From Paenibacillus foliorum (GTDB taxonomy: Bacteria; Bacillota; Bacilli; Paenibacillales; NBRC-103111), in NCBI RefSeq assembly GCF_013141765.1, contig NZ_WHOD01000087.1:1-64000 (forward strand): DNA of 64,000 nucleotides. The letters are read 5' to 3'. The notes below the pieces were generated by a model. That model saw nothing but the letters and a program-made list of their open reading frames with translations. It did not search any database and was not told the origin of the DNA. This document shows positions 24,434 through 32,578 of this stretch, one piece after another; positions within the stretch are counted from its first letter, which is position 1, and each line of letters opens with the position of its first letter. The position numbers and the translations under genes were made by a program.

Positions 24434-25570
24434 ATGGATCCAATATCTTCTCTGTCAGAACTGCTGGCGGAGCAAAAAGCATCTTCGTTCATTGAGATTC
24501 CCGGTGTAGCATCAAGAACATTTGGGCAAGCAACCCTCTCCACAACGCTGCCCATGAGTAAATTATTTTCCATTTATGAAGTTGATTTAGAAGTCCAACG
24601 TTCCATCGTTCCACAGAATCTTTCCAAGCTCATGGATTACATCATGCTTTTTCTGGATCACAATCAGGGCATCTATTTTCCAGGTTTAATTTTATCGGCT
24701 AGAGGTGCTGGTGAATATGATGACGAGCAAAAAGTGTACCGCTTACAAGCTATTGAAAAGCTGTATGTGGTCGACGGACAGCACCGATTGGCTGCATTCC
24801 GCAGATTGATGGAAACATTGCAAAGCAACATGGCTCGGGCCAAGGACCGTAGGGAATACGAACGGATGGAAGAGATTACAGCCAAGCTGAGCAAGCTTTA
24901 CACGTTCCCAGTATCTACGATGATCTATTTGGACATCAACTCCCGACAGGAGCGTCAGCTGTTCTCGGATATTAACAAGCTTCCGCGTAAAATAGGCGGT
25001 AATCTTGCCGTTCTAAGAGAGCAAAGAAGATTTTATCATGTGCTGGCGACCCAATTAGCTGAACAGGATCCTGCGATGAAGCAAATATCCGTTGATATGT
25101 TCACTGAACGTGGTAAAGGACCTGAGTTTTTATTTTCCTACCATCTGCTTGTGGAAATTTTGGCTGGTTTATTTGAGGGCCGGTTGAAATCAGCTGCCCG
25201 CAACAATGGCTACTATTTTGAGGATAAAGAAGTGGAGGAGCATCAAAAACTAGCTTCCTTTTACTTTGACACCTTACTAAGATATTTACCTGACCCTGTC
25301 AAAGGCGAGCAGTGCTGGACGGAAAATATCCAGATCGCGCTAGCTATGTTCTTCCATGATGAAGTAGTCAAAACCGGTACGTTCAATCGCTATGCGCTTG
25401 AATATGCAATGAAAATTTTGCCTCACATCGATTGGAACGGGATTTATTCGGGAGATGAAAAGGATAGATTGCCAAGACGCTCACGCATTGTAAAAGCATA
25501 CCAGTATATCAAAGACTTTTATCAGGAGCATCATCTGTTTCTGATTCGTGATAAGGAGGACGCCGGCTAA
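24434..25570 (+). CDS. DGQHR-domain (DndB-like) protein, first of a pair
   Basis: A 378-residue protein with the DGQHR motif at residues 114-118 (VVDGQHRLAAF) and the following YLDINSRQERQLFSDIN segment, the two hallmarks of the DndB/DpdB-like superfamily. DndB regulates phosphorothioate DNA modification and DpdB acts in 7-deazaguanine DNA modification. No DndACDE, DptFGH or Dpd partner lies nearby, so the role here is unknown. The start follows AAGGAGG. Its TAA overlaps the next ATG (TAATG), so both proteins are made together and may form a complex. Confidence 0.8.
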   Translation: MDPISSLSELLAEQKASSFIEIPGVASRTFGQATLSTTLPMSKLFSIYEVDLEVQRSIVPQNLSKLMDYIMLFLDHNQGIYFPGLILSARGAGEYDDEQKVYRLQAIEKLYVVDGQHRLAAFRRLMETLQSNMARAKDRREYERMEEITAKLSKLYTFPVSTMIYLDINSRQERQLFSDINKLPRKIGGNLAVLREQRRFYHVLATQLAEQDPAMKQISVDMFTERGKGPEFLFSYHLLVEILAGLFEGRLKSAARNNGYYFEDKEVEEHQKLASFYFDTLLRYLPDPVKGEQCWTENIQIALAMFFHDEVVKTGTFNRYALEYAMKILPHIDWNGIYSGDEKDRLPRRSRIVKAYQYIKDFYQEHHLFLIRDKEDAG

Positions 25571-26742
25571 TGGATGGACTTTGCTTAAATATGACGATTC
25601 ACCCGTTTTGTGAAAAATTCGGGTTAGCAACGGTGGCAATACAAGTACAGGATTTACTGAATTACACTTCAATCGATCCGATGGTTCAGCGTAAGCTAAG
25701 CGGAGGACAGCGCCGTAAAATTTCTAACTATTTGCAAGAGCGTGAGCTGGACCGCGTATTTTTCGGACCTGTAACATTGTCATTACGTGAAGTAAGCTCA
25801 TTGGCAAAAATGGAAAAAGGATTGTTTTTACGCCCTGGCTCCAAGCTCAGCATTTTAGATGGACAGCATCGGATTCTAGCATTAGGCTATGTAAATGAGC
25901 AAATGCTGAAAGAAGTACGCAGTCATGAGAAAAAAGTATCCGCATTGACAATCAAGCAGCGCAGATCTCCAGAAAATGAAGAGCTGAAGCTGGAGCTTGA
26001 ACAAATGCAGGGGCTTGTAGAACAAATCGAACGCCGTCGCCTTGAATTGATGGAGAGCGAGCTGGCTGTTCAAATTTATATTGGTCTAAGCGAAGAAGAA
26101 GAGAAGCAGTTGTTTGGCGACATTAACTCGAAGGTACAGCTGGTTAGTAAGGAGCTGGGCCACTCTTTCGATAGTATCGATCCGTTGAACCTTGTTATTC
26201 AGCAGGTGGTTGACCACAACGTCTTTCTTAAAGGCGCTGGAGTGGAACGTCGTGCCAACCTGACCTCGTATAACAAAAACTTTACCTCCTTCAGTTGGTT
26301 ATATTCAACGTCGACCATGCTGTTTACTGGTAAAATGCAGCCATCCTACGAGCTGGCTCGCAAGATTCGTCAGGACCCGTCTACTTACATTGAGATTCTG
26401 CATCAGTTTTACAGTACCTTGCTACCTTTGATGCCAGAGCAGCCGGGGCTTCCTCAGTACAGCTCTGCCAGTCGGGCCATGCAGGAAAGCATCGCTTTGT
26501 ATGCGAATGGTCACTTGTTTAAGGATGGTAAATATACGAAAAACTGGACCTCATGTCTTAGTGTTTTTGAGGGCTTTGATTGGACTCAGGAAAATGAGAA
26601 CTTGATCGAGCGCTTCGGAACATTGGATAACGGCAAGTTAAACCTTATTCATGAGAAATCGCTGCGCAAGCATGCCAAGCTGGTACAGCTTTTTCAAGAG
26701 CTGCATGGCGAGTCAACCGGAGACGAAGCGTCTACGGCTTAG
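25570..26742 (+). CDS. DGQHR-domain (DndB-like) protein, second of a pair
   Basis: A 390-residue protein, homologous to its neighbour in layout though clearly diverged. DGQHR is at residues 97-101 (ILDGQHRILAL), then a coiled-coil-like charged stretch (residues ~118-165), then the QLFGDINSKVQLV segment. The start overlaps the upstream stop (TAATG). A strong hairpin terminator follows, so the pair is a two-gene operon. The distinct coiled coil suggests it could be the scaffold of a heteromer. Function is not assigned. Confidence 0.8.
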   Translation: MDGLCLNMTIHPFCEKFGLATVAIQVQDLLNYTSIDPMVQRKLSGGQRRKISNYLQERELDRVFFGPVTLSLREVSSLAKMEKGLFLRPGSKLSILDGQHRILALGYVNEQMLKEVRSHEKKVSALTIKQRRSPENEELKLELEQMQGLVEQIERRRLELMESELAVQIYIGLSEEEEKQLFGDINSKVQLVSKELGHSFDSIDPLNLVIQQVVDHNVFLKGAGVERRANLTSYNKNFTSFSWLYSTSTMLFTGKMQPSYELARKIRQDPSTYIEILHQFYSTLLPLMPEQPGLPQYSSASRAMQESIALYANGHLFKDGKYTKNWTSCLSVFEGFDWTQENENLIERFGTLDNGKLNLIHEKSLRKHAKLVQLFQELHGESTGDEASTA

Positions 26743-26773
26743 TGTCACATAATGCGGTGTGAGAAATTTAGTG

Positions 26774-26835
26774 AAAACATCCTTGACTTTCGCTCACTTT
26801 GTATTAAAGTGGAGCGTTCCAGGATGTTTTTTTTG
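26774..26835 (+). terminator. Terminator of the DGQHR operon
   Basis: AAACATCCT pairs with AGGATGTTT at the base and CGCTCACTTT pairs with AAAGTGGAGCG in the upper stem, followed by a run of eight T residues. Confidence 0.85.
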
Positions 26836-26880
26836 TTGTAATATTCACAAAGTTTGATTCTATCAAAAAATGGATTATGA

Positions 26881-26910
26881 TAGTAAGTAAGAGTTCGAAA
26901 AACCTTACTA
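26881..26910. promoter_or_regulatory. Inverted repeat upstream of the first LacI gene
   Basis: TAGTAAG (26881-26887) and CTTACTA (26904-26910) are perfect 7-bp arms about 30 bases before the start of the first LacI-family gene. It could be an operator; no terminator T-run follows. Confidence 0.4.
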
Positions 26911-26938
26911 TTACTATATGGATTGAGGTGTTACCTGA

Positions 26939-27958
26939 ATGTCGAGTATTAAAGAAATCGCACGATTAGCGAATGTATCGCAAGGTACAGCCTCTATCGT
27001 TCTTAACGGGAAGGGGGAGCAATATAGGATTTCTACGAATACGCAACAAAAAATATTTGAGGCTGCCAGAGAGTTGAACTACCAACCGAATATTTCGGCA
27101 AGACGTCTGCGCAGTGGCGGAGAAACGGTACTGCCGATCATTGCTCTATTTTGGGCGTTGGATACACGGACGGCTTTGATCAGCCGGTTTTTAAAAGGAG
27201 TACAGCTTACACTTGCAACGATTGAGGGAGAATACGAGCTGCTTATTCAGCCATATGTCGGCTCCAAATTGAGTGAGGTTCAGGGCTTGATCACGGGGAC
27301 ACGCTTCAACGGGGCGATCATTGCCAATTCGACAGAGGAGGATGAGCAGTTTCTGCATCAGGCGAGCTTGAATGTGCCTATCGTGATGTATCAAAGAAGC
27401 TCATCTAAATATTGCACTGTGAATGTCGACGGGTATAAGACGGGGGAGGAGGTTGCGAAATTATTGGCAAGCCGGGGACATCGCCAAGCAGGTATTATCG
27501 TACCGGATGTGTCATCGCAAGCCGTACTCCGTCGTAAGGAAGGCTTCTTGGAAGAAGCAGCAAGGCTCGGTATAGAGGTGTCGCCGTCTCATATTGCACA
27601 CTCTAATTTTTCAGAGGATGGCGGGTATGAGGCTATTCGAAGCTTGCTTGAAAATAGTTCAAATCTGCCAACATCATTGTTTATCCTCAGTGATCGGATG
27701 GCTGTCGGAGCCTTGATGGGGTTGAATGAAGCAGGCAAAATAGTACCTGATGACATCGAAATCGTAGGGCATGACGACGATGATGTGGCCCGGTTTACGA
27801 TCCCAACCTTATCGACGGTGCATTTGCCGGTTGAGGAAATGGCAAGCGAATGCGTGAACATGCTGGTTGGGCTCATGCATCATAGAATCACCACACCGAT
27901 AACTAAAGTATTTGACACGCATATAGTCACTCGCAAGTCCTGTGGAAGCTATAAATAG
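26939..27958 (+). CDS. LacI-family transcriptional regulator, first tandem paralogue
   Basis: A 339-residue LacI/PurR-type regulator. The HTH is at residues ~3-25 (IKEIARLANVSQGTASIVLNG), followed by the hinge helix and a two-lobe sugar-binding domain ending with the usual VHLPVEEMA segment. It is about two-thirds identical by eye to the regulator at 28170. Both start the polysaccharide-utilisation locus. The effector is presumably the imported sugar or its breakdown product. It has its own terminator. Confidence 0.9.
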   Translation: MSSIKEIARLANVSQGTASIVLNGKGEQYRISTNTQQKIFEAARELNYQPNISARRLRSGGETVLPIIALFWALDTRTALISRFLKGVQLTLATIEGEYELLIQPYVGSKLSEVQGLITGTRFNGAIIANSTEEDEQFLHQASLNVPIVMYQRSSSKYCTVNVDGYKTGEEVAKLLASRGHRQAGIIVPDVSSQAVLRRKEGFLEEAARLGIEVSPSHIAHSNFSEDGGYEAIRSLLENSSNLPTSLFILSDRMAVGALMGLNEAGKIVPDDIEIVGHDDDDVARFTIPTLSTVHLPVEEMASECVNMLVGLMHHRITTPITKVFDTHIVTRKSCGSYK

Positions 27959-27990
27959 ACTTGTGCGGAATGATAGGTTTATATAAGGCA

Positions 27991-28026
27991 AAGGCTCTCT
28001 GTTGATAATTCGACAGAGGGCCTTTT
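27991..28026 (+). terminator. Terminator of the first LacI gene
   Basis: AAGGCTCTCTGT pairs with ACAGAGGGCCTT (one mismatch) followed by TT; arms span 27991-28002 and 28013-28024. Confidence 0.75.
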
Positions 28027-28067
28027 GTGCATTCTCAAAATAAATGAACTTCTAAAATAAAAAAAAG

Positions 28068-28096
28068 TTGACAAGGTAAGTTTTGTAAAATATGAT
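28068..28096 (+). promoter_or_regulatory. Sigma-A promoter of the second LacI gene
   Basis: A perfect TTGACA (28068-28073), a 17-base spacer and TATGAT (28091-28096). The iterons at 28100-28151 begin right after the -10 element. Confidence 0.8.
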
Positions 28097-28099
28097 AAT

Positions 28100-28151
28100 A
28101 ACGTATTAGCATAACGTTTTAGCAAAACGTATTAGCATAACGATTCAGCTA
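28100..28151 (+). repeat. Four tandem 13-bp iterons at the LacI promoter
   Basis: Four head-to-tail 13-base units: AACGTATTAGCAT, AACGTTTTAGCAA, AACGTATTAGCAT and AACGATTCAGCTA. Units 1 and 3 are identical, 4 is the most diverged. They cover the expected transcription start and leader of the second LacI gene, an operator-like position. The centre around unit 2 also reads as an imperfect palindrome (CGTTTT-AGC-AAAACG). Confidence 0.85.
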
Positions 28152-28169
28152 GAAAGTGGTGTGTGAATT

Positions 28170-29189
28170 ATGGCAAGCGTCAAGGAGATTGCCCAGCTGG
28201 CGAACGTATCTCAAGGCACGGCTTCCATGGTGCTTAATGGCAAAGGAGATCAATATCGGATTTCCGCAGCTACGCAGCAAAAGGTAATCGAGGTTGCCAG
28301 GCAATTAAACTACCAGCCTAATATTTCTGCCAGACGTTTACGCAGTGGTGGAGAGACGGTGTTGCCGATCATTGCCTTGTTCTGGGCACTGGATACTCGT
28401 ACAGCTTTAATCAGTCGAGTTTTGAAAGGAATTCAGGACTCCTTCACATGCCTGGAAGAGGAATACGAGCTTATGATTCAGCCATATGTTGGAACGAGAC
28501 TATGCGATGTACGGAGCTTACTGACAGGGACACGATTTAATGGGGCCATTATCGCTAACCCGACGGAGCAGGATGAGGAATTTTTGGAGCAGGCTAACCT
28601 GCTAGTTCCCATCGTATTGTACCAACGGAGCTCAACCAAATATTCATATGTGAATGTCGATAGCTTTAAGTCAGGCGAGAACGTGGCAATGTTATTTGCA
28701 AGCCGTGGGCACAGCCGGGTTGGAGTGATTGTTCCGAATGTATCCTCCAAAGCGATCCGACTTCGTAAGGAAGGTTTTATAGCCAAATCCCGTGAATTGG
28801 CATTGGCAATAGCTGAGCAGCATCTAGTCTATTCAGACTTCTCTGAAGAAGGCGGATATGAAGCGATCAGGATTTTGATGGAACAAGTCGGTGAATTGCC
28901 ATCAGCCATATTCGTAATCAGCGATCAGATGTCAGTCGGTGCTCTGATGGCACTGAATGAAGTGGGGATCAGGGTACCGATGGATATCGAAATCGTTGGC
29001 CATGACGATGATGAAGTAACGCGGTTTACCATTCCACCGTTAACAACGGTTCATCTCCCAGTAGAGAAAATGGCTGCCGAATGTGTCATGCAGCTAACCA
29101 ATTTAATGCAGCATAAGTCCAATGCAACCGTTTCACATCTGTTTGAAACGCATCTGGAATTAAGGCAATCATGTGGAGGTTATAAGTAA
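28170..29189 (+). CDS. LacI-family transcriptional regulator, second tandem paralogue
   Basis: A 339-residue LacI-type regulator, same length as the one at 26939 and closely similar throughout (HTH VKEIAQLANVSQGTASMVLN, shared segments LPIIALFWALDTRTALISR). The recognition helices are almost identical, so the two may bind overlapping operators; the ligand domains differ more. It has a strong promoter with iterons and directly precedes the ABC transporter genes. The pair looks like a tandem duplication followed by ligand divergence. Confidence 0.9.
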   Translation: MASVKEIAQLANVSQGTASMVLNGKGDQYRISAATQQKVIEVARQLNYQPNISARRLRSGGETVLPIIALFWALDTRTALISRVLKGIQDSFTCLEEEYELMIQPYVGTRLCDVRSLLTGTRFNGAIIANPTEQDEEFLEQANLLVPIVLYQRSSTKYSYVNVDSFKSGENVAMLFASRGHSRVGVIVPNVSSKAIRLRKEGFIAKSRELALAIAEQHLVYSDFSEEGGYEAIRILMEQVGELPSAIFVISDQMSVGALMALNEVGIRVPMDIEIVGHDDDEVTRFTIPPLTTVHLPVEKMAAECVMQLTNLMQHKSNATVSHLFETHLELRQSCGGYK

Positions 29190-29216
29190 ACAAGCGTTCA
29201 CTAGTTTATAGCCACG

Positions 29217-29232
29217 AAGACAGCGCTTACAT
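29217..29232 (+). promoter_or_regulatory. Near-consensus cre (CcpA) site upstream of the sugar ABC operon
   Basis: AAGACAGCGCTTACAT matches the cre consensus WTGNNARCGNWWWCAW at all constrained positions except the second base (A instead of T). It lies 123 bases before the binding-protein gene. Confidence 0.5.
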
Positions 29233-29354
29233 CAACTCTGTACATCGAAAGTCCATTCATTCTGCTTATTAGAAGCTTTGATCTATGACGGCATCGCGTC
29301 TTTTATTGAAGCTCTTTAAGAAATATATAAATTATTTTTAGGAGGAAAAAAAGT

Positions 29355-30707
29355 ATGACGTTAAAAAAGGTGCCAACACTACTCGTATCCGCAGCACTAA
29401 TGGTAGCTTTCTCAGGGTGCCAAAGCAGTGGGAATAAACCAAGCACGGCACAACCGACAGCTACCAACACGACTGCAGCACCAGCGCCAGCGCCTGCGCC
29501 AAGTGGACCGATCAAAATCGATTACTGGGGGGGGTGGACGGGTCCAGATTTAGAGACAATGAAAGGCTTGGTAGATAAATATAATAAAGAGCAAAGTAAA
29601 ATCCAGGTCGAATTCACATCATTGCAATGGACTCCTCTATTCGCAAAGTTTCTTACCGAAATGAAAAGCGGACATCCGCCAGATGTTCTAGCCATGCATC
29701 CGTTTGAGCTTGGTCAATTTACAGAAATGGGTGTGTTAGATCCCAAAACGGCAGAAGCTGTAAAAATGAATAAAGCTGATTATTCGGAATATGCATGGGG
29801 AGGAACATTCTACAAAGGCAAACAGTATGCCGTACCTTTGGATGTACATATGCATGGGCTTTACTATAACAAAGGATTATTTGAGAAAGCTGGATTGACC
29901 GCTCCACCAACAACAGGGGAAGAGCTTATTGCGATGGCACAAAAGCTGACTGTAGACAAAAATGGCAAACATCCTAATGAAAGCGGATTCGATGACAAAA
30001 ACGTTGAGCAATACGGACTTGGCTTCGCCATGAATCATCATGTGTTCTATCAATTTTTTGCCTTAATGAATCAACAAAATGCCAATCCGTTTAATGAAAC
30101 GATGACCAAAGTTGACATAGACGTGGATAAAGCGGCCAAAGCTTTTGGTTTCTTGCAGGACCTGGTCTTTAAGTACAAGGTTGTTCCTAAAGGCGAGAAA
30201 TCGAATATGGATGATTTTGTTGCCGGTAAGATCGCAATGACTTTTGATGGTCCATGGAATATGCCGAAGCTGGAGGCTACTCCAAACCTTAAATGGGGAA
30301 CCTCCGCATATCCAAAAGTATTTGAGAAACAAGCAGCATGGGGCGCAGCAGAAATATTGACGTTCCCGTTAAATGAAAAAGGAGATCCGAACAAGAAAGC
30401 GGCAGCTGCCGAATTTGTTAAATGGCTGGATAAAAACTCCGGTGATTGGGCTAAGTCAGGCCAACTGCCTTCAAGCAATGCGGGTATGGAAGTAGCTAAG
30501 AAAATGGTAGGAAGAGATGCTTTTGTCGGAAGCTTAAACAGTGCGTTTCTATTGCCTGCACATCCTAAATCCGCACAATTATTCTCGAGCACAGCTCCGA
30601 GCCCGATTCTAACTGCTGCTCAAGATGCGATTCTAAATAACAAGAATACGTTGGAAATTGCTAAGCAGCTGAAGAAAGACATGGAAAGTATATTAGCTGA
30701 TAAGTAA
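29355..30707 (+). CDS. Sugar ABC transporter substrate-binding lipoprotein (family 1)
   Basis: A 450-residue SBP_bac_1 protein. It has a lipoprotein signal with FSGC lipobox, then a Thr/Ala/Pro linker, then the mature domain starting IKIDYWGGWTG with the segment MKGLVDKYNKEQ typical of carbohydrate-binding members. The start follows AGGAGG. It is followed by two permease genes, with no ATPase gene in the locus; such importers usually share a housekeeping MsmX-type ATPase, which is inference here. Confidence 0.92.
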   Translation: MTLKKVPTLLVSAALMVAFSGCQSSGNKPSTAQPTATNTTAAPAPAPAPSGPIKIDYWGGWTGPDLETMKGLVDKYNKEQSKIQVEFTSLQWTPLFAKFLTEMKSGHPPDVLAMHPFELGQFTEMGVLDPKTAEAVKMNKADYSEYAWGGTFYKGKQYAVPLDVHMHGLYYNKGLFEKAGLTAPPTTGEELIAMAQKLTVDKNGKHPNESGFDDKNVEQYGLGFAMNHHVFYQFFALMNQQNANPFNETMTKVDIDVDKAAKAFGFLQDLVFKYKVVPKGEKSNMDDFVAGKIAMTFDGPWNMPKLEATPNLKWGTSAYPKVFEKQAAWGAAEILTFPLNEKGDPNKKAAAAEFVKWLDKNSGDWAKSGQLPSSNAGMEVAKKMVGRDAFVGSLNSAFLLPAHPKSAQLFSSTAPSPILTAAQDAILNNKNTLEIAKQLKKDMESILADK

Positions 30708-30720
30708 GAGATGAAGTGTA

Positions 30721-30761
30721 CTCCGCCAAAAATGATGTAAACCGGATTGCTTTTGGTGGAG
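30721..30761 (+). promoter_or_regulatory. Intercistronic hairpin between binding protein and permeases
   Basis: CTCCGCCAAAA (30721-30731) and TTTTGGTGGAG (30751-30761) form an 11-bp stem with one G-U pair. It lies in the 146-base gap before the first permease and has no T-run, the typical position of a transcript-stabilising or partially terminating hairpin that keeps binding protein in excess. Confidence 0.55.
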
Positions 30762-30853
30762 CCCCACTATCAGTAGTCAGTACTAATAGACAGGGTCGGC
30801 TGCGCTGGCTGTGTCTACCATCTAAGTATTCTAGCGAAAGGGTTGTAGACTCT

Positions 30854-31711
30854 ATGAGAAGACAAGGAAAGGTCGCGGCATTGTTTTTATTGCCTTACTT
30901 GTTGATATTCGTTGTCTTTCGTTTTGGACCGAGTGTGGCAGGGTTGTTCGTCGGTTTTACCAAATGGAATATTGTTGGTAACGCGACGTTTGCGGGTTTA
31001 AATAATTTCGAGAAGCTATTTCGCGATCCCAACTTTTATATTTCTTTGAAAAACACATTAACCTTCTTATTAATGACTTTACCAGCGCTAATCGTACTCA
31101 GCTTGCTGTTAGCCGTGCTGTTAAATCAAAAACTGCGCTTTCGTAATTCGGTCAGGACAATTGCAATCATCCCTTATGTTCTTATACCTGCGGTTGTAGG
31201 GATCATATGGAATTGGATGTACGATAACAATTTCGGCATTCTTAATTATTATTTAAAAGCAATTGGGTTAAGCCCCGTGGAGTGGTTGACGAGTGACAAA
31301 TACGCCCTTTTCTCGGTGGCCATAGTAACTATATGGTCATACATGGGATACAACATGATTCTATATCTGGCAGGGCTGCAGGACATTTCTACAGAACTCT
31401 ATGAGGCTGCAAAAATTGATGGCGCTAACAAGATGCAGTCTTTCACGAGAATTACGTTACCTCTCTTAAAGCCAATCACATCGATGATTATTACTTTGAC
31501 GTTAATTAACACGATTCAAGTTTTCGACCAGATTTTTGTCATGACCAACGGTGGGCCAGGAACGGCGACTTTAACGCTTGTTCAGTACTTATACGGAACG
31601 GCCTTTCAGAATTATAACCTTGGCTATGGCTCAACATTGGGCATCGCTATTCTGGTCATACTGGTCGTACTTGTACAAATCCAGTCCAGATTGCTGAAGC
31701 TGGATGACTAG
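30854..31711 (+). CDS. Sugar ABC transporter permease, MalF/UgpA type
   Basis: A 285-residue permease with about six spans and the standard start (KVAALFLLPYLLIFVVFRFGPS). The EAA loop appears as LYEAAKIDGANKMQSFTRITLP. ATG 30854 is chosen because conserved family similarity begins there; an in-frame GTG at 30716 would add 46 residues that lie across the intercistronic hairpin. It pairs with the next permease. Confidence 0.88.
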   Translation: MRRQGKVAALFLLPYLLIFVVFRFGPSVAGLFVGFTKWNIVGNATFAGLNNFEKLFRDPNFYISLKNTLTFLLMTLPALIVLSLLLAVLLNQKLRFRNSVRTIAIIPYVLIPAVVGIIWNWMYDNNFGILNYYLKAIGLSPVEWLTSDKYALFSVAIVTIWSYMGYNMILYLAGLQDISTELYEAAKIDGANKMQSFTRITLPLLKPITSMIITLTLINTIQVFDQIFVMTNGGPGTATLTLVQYLYGTAFQNYNLGYGSTLGIAILVILVVLVQIQSRLLKLDD

Positions 31712-31725
31712 GAGTGAATCTAAAT

Positions 31726-32553
31726 ATGCATATAAAAAAAATTCTCGTATATCTGGTCATGGCGTTTACAACCGCTGTATTCCTTTTACCGTTACTTTGG
31801 TCCGTAATTTCATCACTTAAACCGGAAGCCAAGATTGTGAGTTATCCTCCGCAATGGATTCCGGATCAATTTACACTTGAGAATTACGTACAGGTATTAC
31901 AGAAGCACCCCTACCTAAGCTGGATGCTCAACAGCATTTATATGACCGTAGCTTCCACCGTGTTTGTTCTCGTTCTAACGACGTTGGCCGCTTATGCTTT
32001 TGGTCGACTTGAGTTTAGAGGCAAGAAATTAATATTCACTCTTGTGCTTTCTATGCTTTTGATTCCTATTCAAGCTTACATTGTTCCGCTGTTCTTGCTC
32101 GTATCGAGTCTCGGTATATTGAATTCCTACTCGGCTATTGTATTGGTGGCTGGTGCGAATGTGACAAGCGTGTTTATTCTAACCAGCTTTTTCAGAAGCA
32201 TACCGAGAGAGCTAGAGGAAGCTGCACGTATTGACGGATGTCAAGATTTCGGTATTTTTTCCAAAATCATGCTTCCGCTCTCTAAGCCGGCGCTTTCTAC
32301 GGTTACGATTCTTATGTTTATTACGAATTGGAACAATTTCCTGTGGCCGCTAATCGCGATCAGAGAAAATGCTTTGAAGCCTTTGACTGTAGGGATTGCT
32401 CAGTTTATGGGAGGTGCTAATTCTACAGCTCAGTTTCAATACGGAACCTCTCTGGCGGGTGCTTGCATGGCTATCATTCCGTCCATTATCGTATTTCTTG
32501 CATTGCAGCGTTATTTCGTTGAAGGGATAGCGAATACGGGGATTAAAGGCTAG
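31726..32553 (+). CDS. Sugar ABC transporter permease, MalG/UgpE type
   Basis: A 275-residue permease with six spans, the WSVISSLKP segment after span one, and the EAA loop LEEAARIDGCQDFGIFSKIMLP. ATG 31726 follows AGGAGTGA at normal spacing; a GTG at 31714 lies within that site. It completes the importer membrane domain. Confidence 0.9.
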   Translation: MHIKKILVYLVMAFTTAVFLLPLLWSVISSLKPEAKIVSYPPQWIPDQFTLENYVQVLQKHPYLSWMLNSIYMTVASTVFVLVLTTLAAYAFGRLEFRGKKLIFTLVLSMLLIPIQAYIVPLFLLVSSLGILNSYSAIVLVAGANVTSVFILTSFFRSIPRELEEAARIDGCQDFGIFSKIMLPLSKPALSTVTILMFITNWNNFLWPLIAIRENALKPLTVGIAQFMGGANSTAQFQYGTSLAGACMAIIPSIIVFLALQRYFVEGIANTGIKG

Positions 32554-32578
32554 ATAAACAGTTGGGGAGGCTTGCTCC

